Shown one piece after another: positions 24,140-36,406 of a stretch of 64,000 nucleotides of DNA. A program made the position numbers and the translations under genes. Origin of the DNA: Floccularia luteovirens (Eukaryota; Basidiomycota; Agaricomycetes; Agaricales; Squamanitaceae); contig VSJF01000003.1 in the NCBI GenBank assembly GCA_009739215.1, positions 1,488,001 through 1,552,000 on the forward strand, written 5' to 3'. The notes under the pieces are model-generated. The model did no database searches, was not told the origin of the DNA, and saw only the letters and a list, made by a program, of their open reading frames with translations. Every line of letters begins with the position of its first letter. Position 1 is the first letter of the stretch.

Positions 24140-25630
24140 ATGGCTCGAAAACGGAAGAATCGAACGCATTTGAAGGGCGTCAAGGCCGAGGACAAGGCGG
24201 CCAATGGGACCCCCAAGTCTTTCATTATAAAGTACGGTCAAGTCGGTTCTTCAATAACACAGCTAGTGCGCGATATGAGGAAAGTTATGGAACCTCATAC
24301 AGCTTCACGTCTCAAGGTGCAGTATATGTCTCAATACTGTATCAGCTTTCAGTTCACCAATACACTATCAGGAAAGGAACCGAAATAAACTAAAAGATTA
24401 TCTAACGTTGGCTCCAGCCTTACAAGTTACTCATCTCCTCGCATTTACACTAACACCAGTCGCACCCTCATTACGCATAATTCGACTATCAGCAGGACCG
24501 ACCTTAAGCTTTAGAATTGAGAGGTACAGCCTGATCAAGGATGTATCAAGAATCTCGCGAAAAGCCCCAGGTATTGGTCTAGAATATCTCAGTCCTCCAT
24601 TAGTATGTTCAAATTTCCTTCGACAGTGTAAAATACTGATTCTATCAATGGTAGCTCGTGTTGGCATCATTTCCACCACCATCGCCAACAACTCCTCATC
24701 TACAACTCCTCGTAAAATCATTCCAAACTCTTTTCCCTCCACTCTCTCCAAATACTCTGAGTCTATCGTCCGCGCGTCGAGTAGTTCTCGTCTCATATAA
24801 CTCAGAGAGGAACACAGTCGACTTTCGCCATTACATTATCAAAGTCAAGCCTTATGGCGTCTCGAGACGCGTAAGGCGAGTCCTTGAAGCAAGTTCTTCT
24901 GCAAAGACCTCTTCTGGGATCTTGGATCTTGGAAATGAAAAGGACGTCGCCGACTTTCTGCTTAGGAAACGTGGGGAGCCAAGCCCTGATGGTGGATACG
25001 AAAGCGCTGCTTCTTCTACAGAAAGTGTAGCTGGTGACGACGGGGATGCAGTGGATCTGGCAGATGACTACGTTGGCAGAAACAATAAAAAGGGTCAACG
25101 AAGGGCAGTAAGGCTCGATGAAGTTGGTCCAAGGATGGAATTGAAGTTGATTAAAATAACGGAAGGTATTCCGGGTAAAGAAGGCAGCGTCATATATCAC
25201 AGCCTTAGTATGTGCTTCGCTACAAGCCTCTATTTTATTTGTACTTATCTATTCTACAGTCAGAAAATCGAAGAAAGATGCAGCTGCGCAGAAGGCAGCG
25301 CACGCCGCAAAGGAGAAGCTACGCAAAGAAAGAAGAGAGGAACAGGAGAGAAACGTACAGCGTAAAAAATCCCTGGCAAATTCGAAAAACGTTGAAGGTC
25401 AAAACAATGGTGAGGACGCTGATGATACGTCGGAAAATGACAGTGAAGCGGAAGATGTCGCTGATTACTCAGACGGTCATTGGGATGAAAATGAGGAGAT
25501 CAGCGAAGGAGAGGAGAGCGAAGACGCTGAGGAAGAGGAAGAAAGTAGTGAAGATGAGGCTCATCTGAGTCCAAGGCCAAGCAAAAGGCCAAGGACGCGT
25601 AACAAGGGGATGACAGATGCTGGAGGGTGA
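24140..25630 (+). CDS. SSF1: Ribosome biogenesis factor SSF1/Peter Pan (Brix domain)
   Basis: Four exons (24140-24316, 24372-24602, 24655-25207, 25260-25630) give 443 aa. The N-terminus MARKRKNRTH and the Brix domain are clear: SFIIKYGQVGSSITQLVRDMRKVMEPHTA, split here as SFIIKYGQVG then QLVRDMRKVMEP; LTLAPALQVTHLL; and GPTLSFRIERYSL. Near its end is the Brix signature (VGPRMELKLIKITEG). A basic Lys/Arg-rich stretch and a long acidic tail follow, as in other Ssf proteins. It acts in the nucleolus in 27S pre-rRNA processing for the 60S subunit. It is divergent from the coiled-coil gene (121 bp between starts). Confidence 0.93.
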
Positions 25631-26676
25631 CAAGGGTGCGGGCTGACACACGACAATTGAGGTATAACATATACGAAAGTAGTAATACCGTTTCCTAAAT
25701 AGTTTGATGTTTGTAAAACATGTGCGACATCCCTAAACTAACGAGCGAATGAGATAACGGCGAGCATTTGTTTTTACGTTTTTCTGCAATTCAATCAGCC
25801 GAAACATATCCTTTCTGGTCTGATCGTTGATTCACTTTGTCCTAGCCAGAAAACATATAAAAAGGCGGTATATTAAATATTTCATTCCCCACTTCTTTCC
25901 TTTCTACCTCATCATCTGCTTAGTCTGAAGCATCTTCTGGGACTCGCTGTGGTGACTCACCGGGTGATCCTAGTCCACAGGCCTAACCCGCCCCAAGGTT
26001 CTGACCGATATCACACAAGTCCGTGCCCTTAATGTCTGGAAGGGATTGAAGGAGGTATGTCTTTTTCTTTGAGGGGGGGTGCTATTTGTTTTTGCCCACT
26101 GGGCTGAGTGCGACTTATATGCTTGAGCGAAAGGAACCATGGTTTGGGGAGAAGCATGGAGTCCACGCCAGGGTGATTGGGCAGGACAATTGCTCTCCTG
26201 TGACCAATTGCAAAGGCTCTGTTGCCATTTATGATCTGGGACGACTGCCTCGAAGGCCATGTTTGGTGGAAGGCCAGGTGTAACCACCATAGCGTTGTGC
26301 ATTTTACTTTCTTTTTTACTATCTCACTCGTAAAGGTCACTGGGCTATATGCGATGACAGTGCATGAACGTGTGCGAGTAGCGCATATCACAGGCTTTGA
26401 CTTGAATAGTTGAATGGGCCAGAGTTTTTTTCACCTAGGGACGTGGTTTTCCACTACTCGCCTTTGCCGGTTTTTGCATTGGCACTAGTATTTATAAAAC
26501 CCCTGCGTTGAAAGTAAGTCCACTTCACTTTTCTTTGACGGCGTTTACTCATACCTGGTTTAGGGTCGCGATTTACTCACTCGCCATTGTACTTGTTAGA
26601 ATTTGTTGGTATTGGAGATAGTTTCGCATGTACAGTAGAAATTAGATATTAGACAAAGTCATCGTTAGTGTATCTA
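25631..26676. other. Gene-free 1 kb stretch with two TATA-like elements
   Basis: The longest gap in the window, between convergent SSF1 and the haem lyase gene. No open frame shows a recognisable domain; frames on either strand around 25970-26391 are interrupted or compositionally unconvincing. TATA-like sequences on the plus strand at 25854-25865 and 26489-26500 are followed by pyrimidine-rich tracts, as at fungal Pol II starts. A non-coding transcript is possible. I found no match to U1, U2, U6, SRP or RNase P consensus elements by eye. Confidence 0.45.
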
Positions 26677-27364
26677 TCAGAACCAACGTTGCCAGAATTT
26701 TTCGACTCTCATTTTTACACCTTCCCAGCTATCTAGAGCAGGACGCACGTCCAGAAAGAATGAAATATTTTCTCCGGGTGTCTTTGCATGCCCCGTGTAG
26801 AAGTCAATGACATAGCGCATACGAGTACCACAGCGATCCACGACCCAGTCATGGCGGTCAAATGGCGGGGAATATCTATAGCAAGCAGTAAGATGGATGT
26901 CAATATATATTCGGGTCAATGAAAGCAAACCCAAGTAAAGTTTTCCAGCGTGCTTTGGGACTTCTCTCTCCAGGCTTTCCCTTGAAATTTATCAACCGAA
27001 CACCACCACACCTGTCTCCACCGCGTCCGGCCTCCCACTTGAGAATTTCGCCCCATGCGCGTTCATTGACAGCGTTGTGGATCGGTACGATAGTTTTCAT
27101 GTCCGTGGCCTGAGGGTTATGGTTCTTTCGTGCCATGGCAGCGAAGAACTGTGCTTCTGATGGATAAACCCAATTTCCATCCTCAGCTTTTGGAATTGAA
27201 GAAATCTCGCGTTCTGAGGATAATGGGGAATTTGAGGAGGACTGCGGTGACGCGAACAGACTAGACCATTTTGATGTAGATGAGTGGTCGATGGGACAAG
27301 TGTCCGTTGATTTCGATGCTCCGTGGTCCACAGGACATCCAGTTGGTGGACTACTGGATGACAT
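26677..27364 (-). CDS. CYC3: Holocytochrome c synthase (cytochrome c haem lyase)
   Basis: Two exons (27364-26931, 26875-26677) give 210 aa. Near the N-terminus are Cys-Pro haem-binding motifs (GCPVDH, TCPIDH). The lyase core is clear: NWVYPSEAQFFAAM, VPIHNAVNERAWGEILKWE (the His of the IHN motif corresponds to the haem-ligand His), SPPFDRHDWVVDRCG and MRYVIDFYTG. The enzyme attaches haem covalently to apocytochrome c in the mitochondrial intermembrane space. It is divergent from the nitronate monooxygenase gene (198 bp between starts). Confidence 0.93.
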
Positions 27365-27508
27365 TGGGAGACGTGGAAAAAATTAAAAGCGGAAGTCTGA
27401 CCGAAAGGTCCGGTGAATTGCACCCGACAACTGTAATATATTTGCTATCGGTAATTCTCATTACCGGTACGATGTTTCTACATCACTCAGCAAGCAATGT
27501 AAAGTACT

Positions 27509-27517
27509 TATATAAAT
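27509..27517 (+). promoter_or_regulatory. TATA box upstream of nitronate monooxygenase
   Basis: TATATAAAT lies about 50 bp before the ATG at 27563, on the same strand. Confidence 0.4.
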
Positions 27518-27562
27518 GTATTCATCCTATCCACCTGACAACTCTCATCTCATTCCCTAACT

Positions 27563-29091
27563 ATGCCTTCTTCTCCGCCAGTCTTTGCAACACCACTTAC
27601 ACGGTTGTTTAACATCAACCATCCAGTAATGCTTGCTGGGTACGTGGATAGTTTATGTTTGATGACACTCAGTCTCATGATATTGTTAGAATGAACGTGG
27701 CAGCTGGCCCGAAGCTCGCAGCCGCTGTCACGAATGCAGGTGGCATTGGTGTAATTGGTGGTGTCCGCCAGAGCCCTAAATTCCTTCAGCAGTCGATCGA
27801 CGAACTCAAAAGTCATTTGGAGGACAAAAATGCACCATTTGGGGTTGATTTACTTATTCCGCAGGTTGGAGGAAGTGCTAGGAAAACAAATGTGGGGATT
27901 GCTTCCCATCTTCTATCTCTGTCAGAAACTGATTACGTCGCAATAGATGGATTACACTGATGGTCAATTGCCTCAACTCATCGACGTAATTATTAACAGT
28001 AGAGCATCCTTGTTCGTATGCGCTGTTGGTGTTCCACCCAAATGGGCTGTTGATAAGTTGCACGCTGCTGGAATCTACGTGATGAAGTGAGTTGTTCCGA
28101 GGGTTTAGGCTCCATTCTTATTAATCAACACGTTTATAGTATGATTGGTCACCCGAAGGTAGTCGATTCACTTCCTGTATTGAGTTCACTGTTCTGAATT
28201 TTGGTAGCATGTGTCAAAAGCCCTAGCTCAAGGGGTTGATATTATCTGCGCACAAGGCGGCGAGGGCGGTGGCCACACTGGTGACACTGCCTTCTCTATC
28301 CTTATTCCTGCCGTAGTAGACCTGTGCAAGAATGCAAAGAGTCCCTTGACAGGGAAATCCGTGGTCGTTGTTGCAGCAGGAGGAATCGCAGATGGCCGAG
28401 GTCTTGCCGCTGCTCTTTCGTAAGTTCCTGACCTTTCTTTTGATAATCAACTGTTGGCCCACAAGTCATTAGATACGGAGCATCTGGAGTGTGGGTAGGG
28501 ACTCGCTTTGTAGCCAGTGAGGAAGCGGGTGCACCTAAGAAGCACAAGGAGATGGTATTAAGTGCAGGATATGACGATGTAATCCGTACTCTAGTCTATT
28601 CTGGACGACCAATGAGCGTACGCAAGACGCCATATGTCGAAGAATGGTCTGTTGTTACACATACTTGCTTGTTTCACGTAGCCCTGATATTTTGGACCAG
28701 GGAAACCAAGCGACGACGGGAACTGGATGATTTGGTTTCTAAAGGTCAAATTCCTCATGATGTTGAAATGAAACTACACCCAGAAAAATCTGTGCAAGGG
28801 CTATCATGTATGTACCATACTGGAATCCACCGGACAAGCACTAAGTTTATGTCCAGGGCTAATGGGGAGAGTTGCTGGATCTATCAAAGTAAGTTGTGAA
28901 TCTTGCATCTAACTAACACGGGACCTAACTTCTTCAAGGATATAAAACCAGCCAAGGACATGTAAGTAGGATCAATTCGGTTCAGTTGGGAGATACTAAG
29001 AACTATTTCGTGTAGTGTGGACGAACTTGTGCAAACCGCAGCCACAAGTTTGAATAATGCTGTCAGCCTTCAGACGAGAGCCAAGCTATAG
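27563..29091 (+). CDS. Nitronate monooxygenase (2-nitropropane dioxygenase-like, FMN)
   Basis: Ten exons (27563-27639, 27690-27891, 27947-28086, 28140-28158, 28208-28419, 28473-28646, 28701-28807, 28857-28888, 28939-28961, 29016-29091) sum to 354 codons. The TIM-barrel NMO fold is clear: NHPVMLAGM at the start, NAGGIGVIGGV, CAQGGEGGGHTGD (the catalytic His and phosphate region), VVVAAGGIADGRGL and GASGVWVGTRFVAS. It oxidises alkyl nitronates such as propionate-3-nitronate using FMN and oxygen. The 19-nt exon 28140-28158 encodes the conserved MIGHPK. Close fungal homologues are common. Confidence 0.92.
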
Positions 29092-29458
29092 CAATGTTGA
29101 TACCACGTTCTGTAGGTATATTTTTATACCGGATATACGGAATATGTATTTGTGAGCAGCCTGAGTAAAAACATATACATTGACCAATCCAATAGCTACT
29201 TCTGATAAGGCCAACTGACACGAGAACCAATAAATGGTAATTCATGACACATAATACCCAAGTATGTCTGTCACGCGAGTAGCTGTATAAGGAATCTCAC
29301 GTTGCTTTTCTCCTTATTGCAAACGAGAACCGGACCTTGACTGCATTCTAGAACTCGAAGGGTAGCATATTACGTGAATACACACGGAACATTGGAGTGC
29401 ATAAATATTTATCTCATATATATAACCCCTCATATCACCGACAGAGGTGCAATGCTCT
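29092..29458. other. Intergenic region upstream of the DUF3445 gene
   Basis: About 370 bp. It holds the nitronate monooxygenase 3' UTR and the promoter of the next gene, including a TATATATAA element at 29417-29425 about 35 bp before its ATG. Nothing else is seen. Confidence 0.45.
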
Positions 29459-30760
29459 ATGGATCTCCTTAATAGAGTCATAGAGAGCATCAACTCGACT
29501 GTCTGGTCCAGGGCTTTTGCATTGTGTGCGGTCCTATTGGCCCCATATATAGTGTTGTGTGTACGCAGGGGACATAAGGGTACTACTATCGACTTTCGCA
29601 AACCTATGGGACGGACATATTTCGAAGTATCAGGCGTCCCTCCACCAAACAGCTTGATAGACTTTGATATCAACACTGCGAAGTCAAGACCATACCGTCC
29701 TTTTCGATGGAAATATTATCAAACTATGTGTATGTTTGAACCCCGAGATTAATGGTATCTTATCTCTTTTTTCCCAGCATTATCCCCAATGGAAGCGGAC
29801 TGGTGGATCGAACTCGAAGCCACATATAAAGAACGTATCCAACAGAGAATAGAGTTATTTTCCCGCCATGGAAAACGTATCATAGACTGTGCGCCAGGAA
29901 GTGAAGACGCCTGCACGGAGCTGATGTACATGATCATCGAGTACCTATGTGCAAGATATACAGATCTCTTCCATTTTGACATGGAGACATCGATATTTCA
30001 CAATCATATTCTCGGAACACGTTCGCACACAAAGACGATATCCCCGCTACATTTCATTTTAGAGAATGTCCCCGAGGACTTCCTTATCACACTAAAGGAT
30101 CAGAAAACGGGGTTGTATCATCTCAGAGCAGGTGTATCATGTTCTGCCGTAGGTTGGAATATGGCACAGAAGATGGGAAAACCATTGCATGCCATACATG
30201 AGCCAGTGCCTTCATATAAGGAAAAAATGCAGCGGTCAATGGATCGGTGAGCTTATGACGGAATCATAAGACAGGGATGTAACATAAAACTCCTCTGTAG
30301 GTTTTTCGAGAATATGACAAGCGATAAGCCCATTCAGCGTGGATCCTGGAGCTTAGAGATCGGTCAACCATTATTTCTTCAGCCCGAAGATCCGGAATAT
30401 GCCCTCCGGAATGTTCAATCAGATGATATCACTATTCAAGACATTCACCTCAGAGTAGATTGGCAAACACTACGAAGACTGCCATTATCTCGAGCCATCG
30501 TGTTCAACTTTAAGGCGTTGTTCACACCGATAGAACATCTGAAAGACGAGCCGTACGTCCCCCGATTGTTGAGTACAGTACTTCGGGACAGCGCTAGACC
30601 ATTCATGATTTACAAAAATGTGCGCCATGTGGAGCACAAAGTTTTGCCAGCATTGGATGATTGGGCGAAAGAGCAAGAGGGGAAAAGTTGGGTGCCTAAA
30701 AATTGGGAGGTGAGAACTTTAGATGAAAACCCATTTTTTCCGGGTTGGAACAGAAAGTGA
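29459..30760 (+). CDS. DUF3445 protein (haem-dependent oxidative N-demethylase-like), membrane-anchored
   Basis: Three exons (29459-29729, 29778-30246, 30301-30760) give 399 aa. A hydrophobic segment near residues 19-34 (FALCAVLLAPYIVLCV) should anchor the N-terminus. The soluble domain follows the DUF3445/HODM pattern: ADWWIELEATYKER, SCSAVGWNMAQKMGKPLHAIHEPVP, RGSWSLEIGQPLF, LRVDWQTLRRLPLSRAIVF. The bacterial member is a haem enzyme that demethylates N-methyl groups oxidatively. The fungal substrate is unknown, so the name describes the family only. The start at 29459 is the first ATG in frame after a TATA-like sequence. Confidence 0.85.
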
Positions 30761-30841
30761 TAGGACTATGGATTATAAAGTTGTACCTGCAAATGATTAT
30801 TCCATTATGTGTAATAAATGGTCGCCAACAAAGTAGCAAAA

Positions 30842-32448
30842 TCAATCTGAATCCAGTAGTTCAGCCAGCTCCCGTTCTTCTTCCTCAGTTAGTGCGAAAT
30901 TATTCTCTGCGGACGAAGAAATGTTGGTAGGTTTCTCCTCAGGAACTTGGGGTGGAGGGTTCAATAAATCTTCATTAAAAAACAATGATTGGTTTTAGTA
31001 TTAGAATCCTGAAAGAACGCATGGACGCACCATTCAGTTTCCATTTACGGATTGTACCGTCAAGACTGGCACTAACGATCCAAGGCTCGATCCTCGTTAC
31101 TTTATCATCTCCGATGAACTTGCGACTCCACAACCGTAGTGCAGTAACGTCGTGCCAATGAGCATCAATTGTGCCGATAAGTTCCGGCTCATCCAAGGTT
31201 GCGACGCTATATAATCTGATTATATCACCTGCGCCGGTCAGCACATATGGCTCTGATAGATCCGTAAGGGGGAGTGGAAGGATAGCTCGTACTGCCATTG
31301 GGTGTGCAATGGGAGGAGGATTCTTTTTTTCTGGATCAGGAACCTCGGTTGAGTCAAATAGCATCTGAACCGTTTCATCAGCGGATGCTGTTGGAATATC
31401 TCGTCATTGAATGGCGAAGGTTCGAAGTTTAGGTATTACCCGTCCAGAGTTGATCCTCTCCATGTAACATCTCATTTATGCGTGTTCTATGATGATTTAG
31501 TTCCCCCTTCAAAATACCCCGCCAGCGGGGAGGTGATGTAGGTTCTTGAACTAAGGTCCAAACTTTTATGAGACCCATGGTATCGCCGGTATATAGAGTA
31601 GCGATGGAATTTGTAAGTTTTCCTTCCAGACACTCGACAGGTCGCGTATGCGATGAAATAGATCCTACACTTGTTAATGGCTTGGACTGGGTTGGGGCCG
31701 ATAGGTCCCTGTATTCAATAATGAGTAAATGGGGACATAATGAAAAAGGAAACATTCACCAGAATCGCACAATTTTATCTGAGCTCCCAGAAACTAGTAG
31801 TTGTATTGATGGAAAAACGAAAAGGCTCTTTACAAAATCGTCATGCGCATCCGTGGATGAGATCAACTCCTTTGTCTAAAAAACCCATCTTCAGCCTGAG
31901 TAAGTACGCGATATGTTCAAGTTGACAATGATTACCTCTGTGTCCCAGAGTTTTATGGTCTAGACACGCGTTGAATTCATTCAACATAATGCTATAAAAA
32001 GTGCTGGTCATACAAAATCACCTTGTCCCAAGATCCTGTTATAAGTATTTTACCATCACCCGAGCCATATATTTTATCGCAAAACGCGAGCGTGGTAACT
32101 GGTGCAGTATGCCCTTTGTATAATTGAACTGTCCTGCCTGTCTACTCACTTGCAAAGTTATGTTTCTTGTCAACATTGAGCATACAATATAACTCACCTC
32201 TAAGTCAAGCTTTCTGGCAACTGCGGCGTTTTCTGCTATCCATGCATAGCTTCCACGTATCTGTATTGCTAGGGGCACCCCAGTAAGTTGGATGGGTTCA
32301 CCTAGATCTTTGGTCTTTTCGGACTTCTTTTTTCTTGCCTGGTGCCAGATTCATTGATCTGAGAGAGAAAAAGAAGGATAAAGCAACACACATGTTCTAG
32401 AACTAGTTGAGCTTCAGCTAATAAAAAATTGGATTTATCTGTAGCCAT
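30842..32448 (-). CDS. WD40 repeat protein, function not assigned
   Basis: Eight exons (32448-32392, 32338-32198, 32141-32022, 31959-31936, 31875-31760, 31708-31440, 31387-31031, 30969-30842) sum to 404 codons. Seven blades can be drawn. Examples are KGHTAPVTTLAF to ILITGSWDKTIKLWD, STDAHDDFVKSLFV to LLVSGSSDKIVRFWDL, and IDAHWHDVTALRL to IVSASLDGTIRKWKL. A short acidic tail (LTEEEERELAELL) ends the protein. I cannot assign it to a named WD family with confidence. The 24-nt exon 31936-31959 encodes TIKLWDTE, a blade core, so it cannot be skipped without loss. It is convergent with the DUF3445 gene (81 bp between stops). Confidence 0.82.
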
Positions 32449-33027
32449 CCTAGATATCAAGTGTAAGATATGATAGGAATGGAACAAATTTGGAAACAAC
32501 TAGACTCATTTCACACAATGATCACGTAACATATTGAATTCTCCGAGTAAGTGAAGTATTGTCGAACATTGCAATCTGGACTCTTATAATTCGGAGAATA
32601 ATCCTTAATATGTCCAACTGGGATGCTATTTAGTCAATAACACGGGTAACGGATAAAAGATACACAGGAAACTAAGGAAAGAAAGCAGCTACAGGATTAA
32701 CAAGTACCATGACAAGAAAGTTGGCGACAAATACGTTTAATGGAAAAATAATAGGTGCTGGATACACAGATCAAGAAAATCAAATAGATAGAGATCATAC
32801 AACGAGGGGAGGATATGTGCAGGATATGATGGAGTGGAGCAAGCTACATGTTCAAAATATAGTCGTGCAATATTATGAAACGATGGTTTTAGAGGTAGTG
32901 GAAGGAACAAGTGAGTGTTAAATATAGTGAAAGATCGAAGGATATAGAGTCGCATAAAATGGTTTGGGCCAGATATCAATAATAGAAATCAAAGCACCAG
33001 GCAATTACCCTGCGTGTAGAAAGGAAA
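32449..33027. other. Intergenic region between WD40 gene and PKA gene
   Basis: About 580 bp, AT-rich. It should hold the WD40 gene promoter and the PKA 3' UTR, both genes being on the minus strand. A 70-codon open frame on the plus strand (32709-32921) has no domain and is probably chance. Confidence 0.4.
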
Positions 33028-34513
33028 TTAGAACTCGAGGAATTGGTACGAGATCGGGTCAAAGCGTTGTTGCAGAGCAGGTTCTTTTTCTTCACCCATA
33101 AGTCCAGGTATTTCATCTGGTGGGGGTAATGGAAGATGGAGGAAGTGCCGGGTGTCATCGACAGAGGTGGTGCGTGGTATGATAGGCGCCTGAGTAAAGA
33201 ATGTGAGCTGGGAACTATCCCAATGGACTGAGTCAACGTACCCTTATTTCACGGCGCTCCAATGCTTCCCAGTCGACACCTCTGAACCAAGGATGATCAA
33301 GGACATCTTGTGGTCCCGCCGATCATATTACCCAAACGTTTGGTACGGTCTGGATTCAAGAAAGCTTTGACAAGATCCCGCGACAAACGGTCCATGCTCC
33401 TGGGCCAATGAATCTGGCCATTCAAAATTTTTTCGTAGATACCATAAGGAGACTCGTCAAAGAAAGGAGGGTATCCAACAAGCATCTCATAACAAAGGAC
33501 ACCACATGCCCACCAATCGGCAGCTTTTCCGTGACCATCATTTTGTATGATTTCAGGAGCAAGGTATTCAGGTGTGCCGCAAAGAGTCCAAGTGCGATCA
33601 TCAACAATTTTGGCAAATCCGAAGTCAGGTCAAGCGAAGGTATCCTCGAGAGTCGAGAAGAAGATTTTCAGGTTTGAGATCACGATAGATGATGTTGAAT
33701 GAGTGTAAGTATTTTAAAGCTAAAATGATGGTGGCAAGGTAAAAGCGTGTTACATCTGGGGTAAAACGCTGTGCACGTCGAAGATGGGTGAAGAGTTCGC
33801 CACCAGGAACAAATGACATGAGCATATACACGTTTAGGCTGTCTTGGAAGGTAGCGAAGAGGTCGACAACGAAGGGGTAATGCACTCGGGACAGTATGTA
33901 CCGTTCCGCATTTACATGTTCGACTTGTCTTAAGCGAACAATTTCCGTTTTCTTAAGAACTTTCATGGCAAAGTGATTTTGAGTTCCTGGTTGTGCGGCT
34001 GAATTTCGATGCCGAACCAATAGAACCTTTCCAAAAGTCCCCGTGCCTTTTAAGATATATGAGAAGGGGTAGGCAACAAAGCTGTAAGTCGACGTACCCT
34101 AATGTTCCTCGTACTTCAAAATCTGATAATTTGAGTCCAGTTCTTTGGAGGTGGACTTTCTCATCCTCTAACAATCTAAGCGGGTGGTTGTTGGTTGACG
34201 GGGTCGCGGCATCGGACATTTCAGTGTCTTCTATCTCGCTTGGAACTGGCGATAACGCTTTACATTTCGGCTCAAATTCTTCCCGATTCTCATTTGCTTC
34301 AGGTCCGCTATAACGAGGTTCAGTATCAACTACTATTGCGTCGTCGTCTCGTTCACTGTGTCCGGGTGACAAAGGGGGAGTAAGTGGGGCATCTCTCATG
34401 GTAACCTGAGATTCGCGCCGTGGTGCGTTTGATATTGATGGACGACACAGTGGTCCAGAGAAAGTAGGGAGAGATGCGGAACGAGGAATCGCAATAGAGA
34501 GAGTTGGTGCCAT
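33028..34513 (-). CDS. cAMP-dependent protein kinase catalytic subunit, reading frame broken three times
   Basis: Three exons (34513-34098, 34046-33242, 33189-33028) encode an AGC kinase of about 459 aa if three extra bases are ignored. The order is a disordered N-terminus, DFEVRGTLG, the Gly loop GTGTFGKV, catalytic Lys in [36 protein letters not shown], and the PKA tail APIIPRTT to a C-terminal FLEF. The frame is interrupted at the first intron junction (one G too many at the donor GGGTACGT), at 33627 (extra base just before DFG), and near 33315-33317 (extra G before the C-lobe end). Total exon length exceeds a multiple of three by exactly the needed amount. It may be a decaying copy, or the consensus may carry sequencing errors. 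Divergent from TFB3. Confidence 0.8.
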
Positions 34514-34870
34514 GGCTGGAGGTCCTTATGTGTATATATCTGATATTTTGTAAAAACTGACTTTGAAGAGAGAGGTGTTATGTTTGAAGATGTAAAAGTT
34601 TGTCGAGTGGGAAAAAAAAACATACCACAGAACAACTTTGTGTGAGGTATTATAGACGAGGGTGATGACTTGAGAGGGGGGAGTAACGCAAGGAGACGAG
34701 GCTGAGGAGAAAGAAGATGCGCACTGCGCTTGAGATGGATGGGAAGAGGAAGAAGGAAGGAAAGGTTGTTGTGAGCGAGGCTCGCTTGGGACAACCGTGT
34801 GCTAATCTCAGTCAGTCACCTGTCACAATTATTATTATTGTCTCGACTCGTTCTCACACTTCTCCTTCAC
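34514..34870. other. Divergent promoter region of PKA and TFB3
   Basis: About 357 bp between two start codons facing apart. It has purine-rich and A-tract sequence (near 34610-34620) and pyrimidine-rich sequence toward TFB3. No canonical TATA box is seen. Confidence 0.45.
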
Positions 34871-36293
34871 ATGTCATCAAAGTCTATCGCTGCAGGATGG
34901 TTACAAGGAAAGACTGTCCGCAAGGGCGGCGGAACAATATCCAGCACTCAAACTCGCTCCTCAACTCCCCAGATACAGAGCACTTCGACCACTGTATTTG
35001 GAGGAGGTGTAAAAGATCCATCAGGTAGAACATCAGAATATTTTGTAAGCTCATTCAGTATCTGCGTATCACCAAGATCAAACTTGGCTATTGCACCCAG
35101 TCTATGGACGACCAATGTCCCGTTTGCAAAAGTGACCGTTATTTAAATCCAAAATTACGACTGTTAGTTAGCTCGTGCTATCACAAAATGTCGGACTGTC
35201 ATGCTTTACTAGCAATTCCAACTAACAGAACTATATAATAATCAGGTGCGAGTCATGTATAGACAGGCTGTTCACTCTCGGCCCGGCACCATGTCCTATC
35301 TGTAATAAGACACTTCGAAAATTGGCGTTTACCCCTCAAACATTTGAAGACTTGGGTGTTGAAAAAGAGGTAGCGGTGAGAAGACGAATAGCAAAAGAGT
35401 GGGTGATTCTCCTATTTCAATATTAATTGCTGCCTACAAATGAACATTAAGATTCAATAAACGACGAGAAGATTTTGCTGACCTTCGGTCATATAACGAC
35501 TATCTTGAAGAGGTGGAAGATATCGGTCAGTATTTGTACAACGGTGCTATGGATTTCTCATAGTAAATTCAATTATACAGCATTCAATCTCATAAACGAA
35601 GTTGATGTTGCCAAAACTGAGGCGCGCATTGCTGCATATAGAGCTGAAAATGCCGCTCTTATTGAACTCAATCTGCAACGCGAGGAAGCATATGCACAAG
35701 CTCTTCGAGAACAAGAAGAGGCAGAAAGGCGTGAACGTGAGTTACGTGCTGCCGAACAGCGTCGCGAAGAGGAAGAAGAACGTGAGGAACGGGAAAAGGG
35801 TAAACGAGAGATAATCGATAAACTTGAAACAAGTGATAAAAATGCTGCCAAACTCATCGCAAAATCCCGTGCAAATGCTCTGAAACGCTCTGCAGCTCGT
35901 TCTGCTTCGACGACAGCATCATTACAAAGCAGTGCCAAGTTGCTAAGGTCACGAGCAGCCCAGAATGATATACCGGATGTTCCACATGTTCCTTTGCAAG
36001 ATGATTGGTATGCCTACGAGGATAAGTATTCAATGAAACTCGGTGGCTACGAAGACTTCTTGAGCGAAGCTGTACGACAGGACAGAGAGGGAATCATGAG
36101 GGGCGGTGGTTACAAGATCGAAGAAGCCTGGGACAGAGCCTTGCGAAGCGCAGTTGCTGCATTAGACGTTCCACCACTTATTGGACTAGATTCATTCAGC
36201 CTCCCAACAAGATACCACGAACGATATAATCATGGCTTCTGCTTGACATGTTTAGCAACCTGTACATACTGTTATTTACATTACACATTATGA
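34871..36293 (+). CDS. TFB3: TFIIH/CAK assembly subunit TFB3 (MAT1), RING finger
   Basis: Five exons (34871-35008, 35059-35189, 35246-35398, 35452-35525, 35581-36293) sum to 403 codons. The RING finger is clear: CPVCKSDRYLNPKLRLL, CYHKMCESC and CPICNKTLRK. It is followed by the MAT1 signature (FEDLGVEKEVAVRRRIAKEFN, DFADLRSYNDYLEEVEDI) and a long Glu/Arg-rich coiled coil. MAT1 stabilises CDK7-cyclin H and anchors it to TFIIH in transcription and repair. The first exon supplies a Ser/Thr/Gly-rich N-terminus. The donor of exon 1 at 35009 was chosen on phase and is the least certain junction; the RING and everything after it are secure. Confidence 0.88.
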
Positions 36294-36406
36294 ATAAAAT
36301 ATCGTAACGGTGTAATTCTATAATATAATCTATCAATCACCTCAGCAGATTTTCGTGCTTGTCACGACCTTCCTCCTCATTCTCTCTGTTTCGGTCAACG
36401 GTTGCG

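Noticed and set aside
25970..26391. Overlapping minus-strand frames of 110-120 codons
   Set aside because: They overlap each other in different frames, have no domain and are not supported by splice phases or codon pattern.
32709..32921. Plus-strand frame of 70 codons between WD40 and PKA genes
   Set aside because: AT-rich intergenic sequence; no domain, splice partner or promoter.
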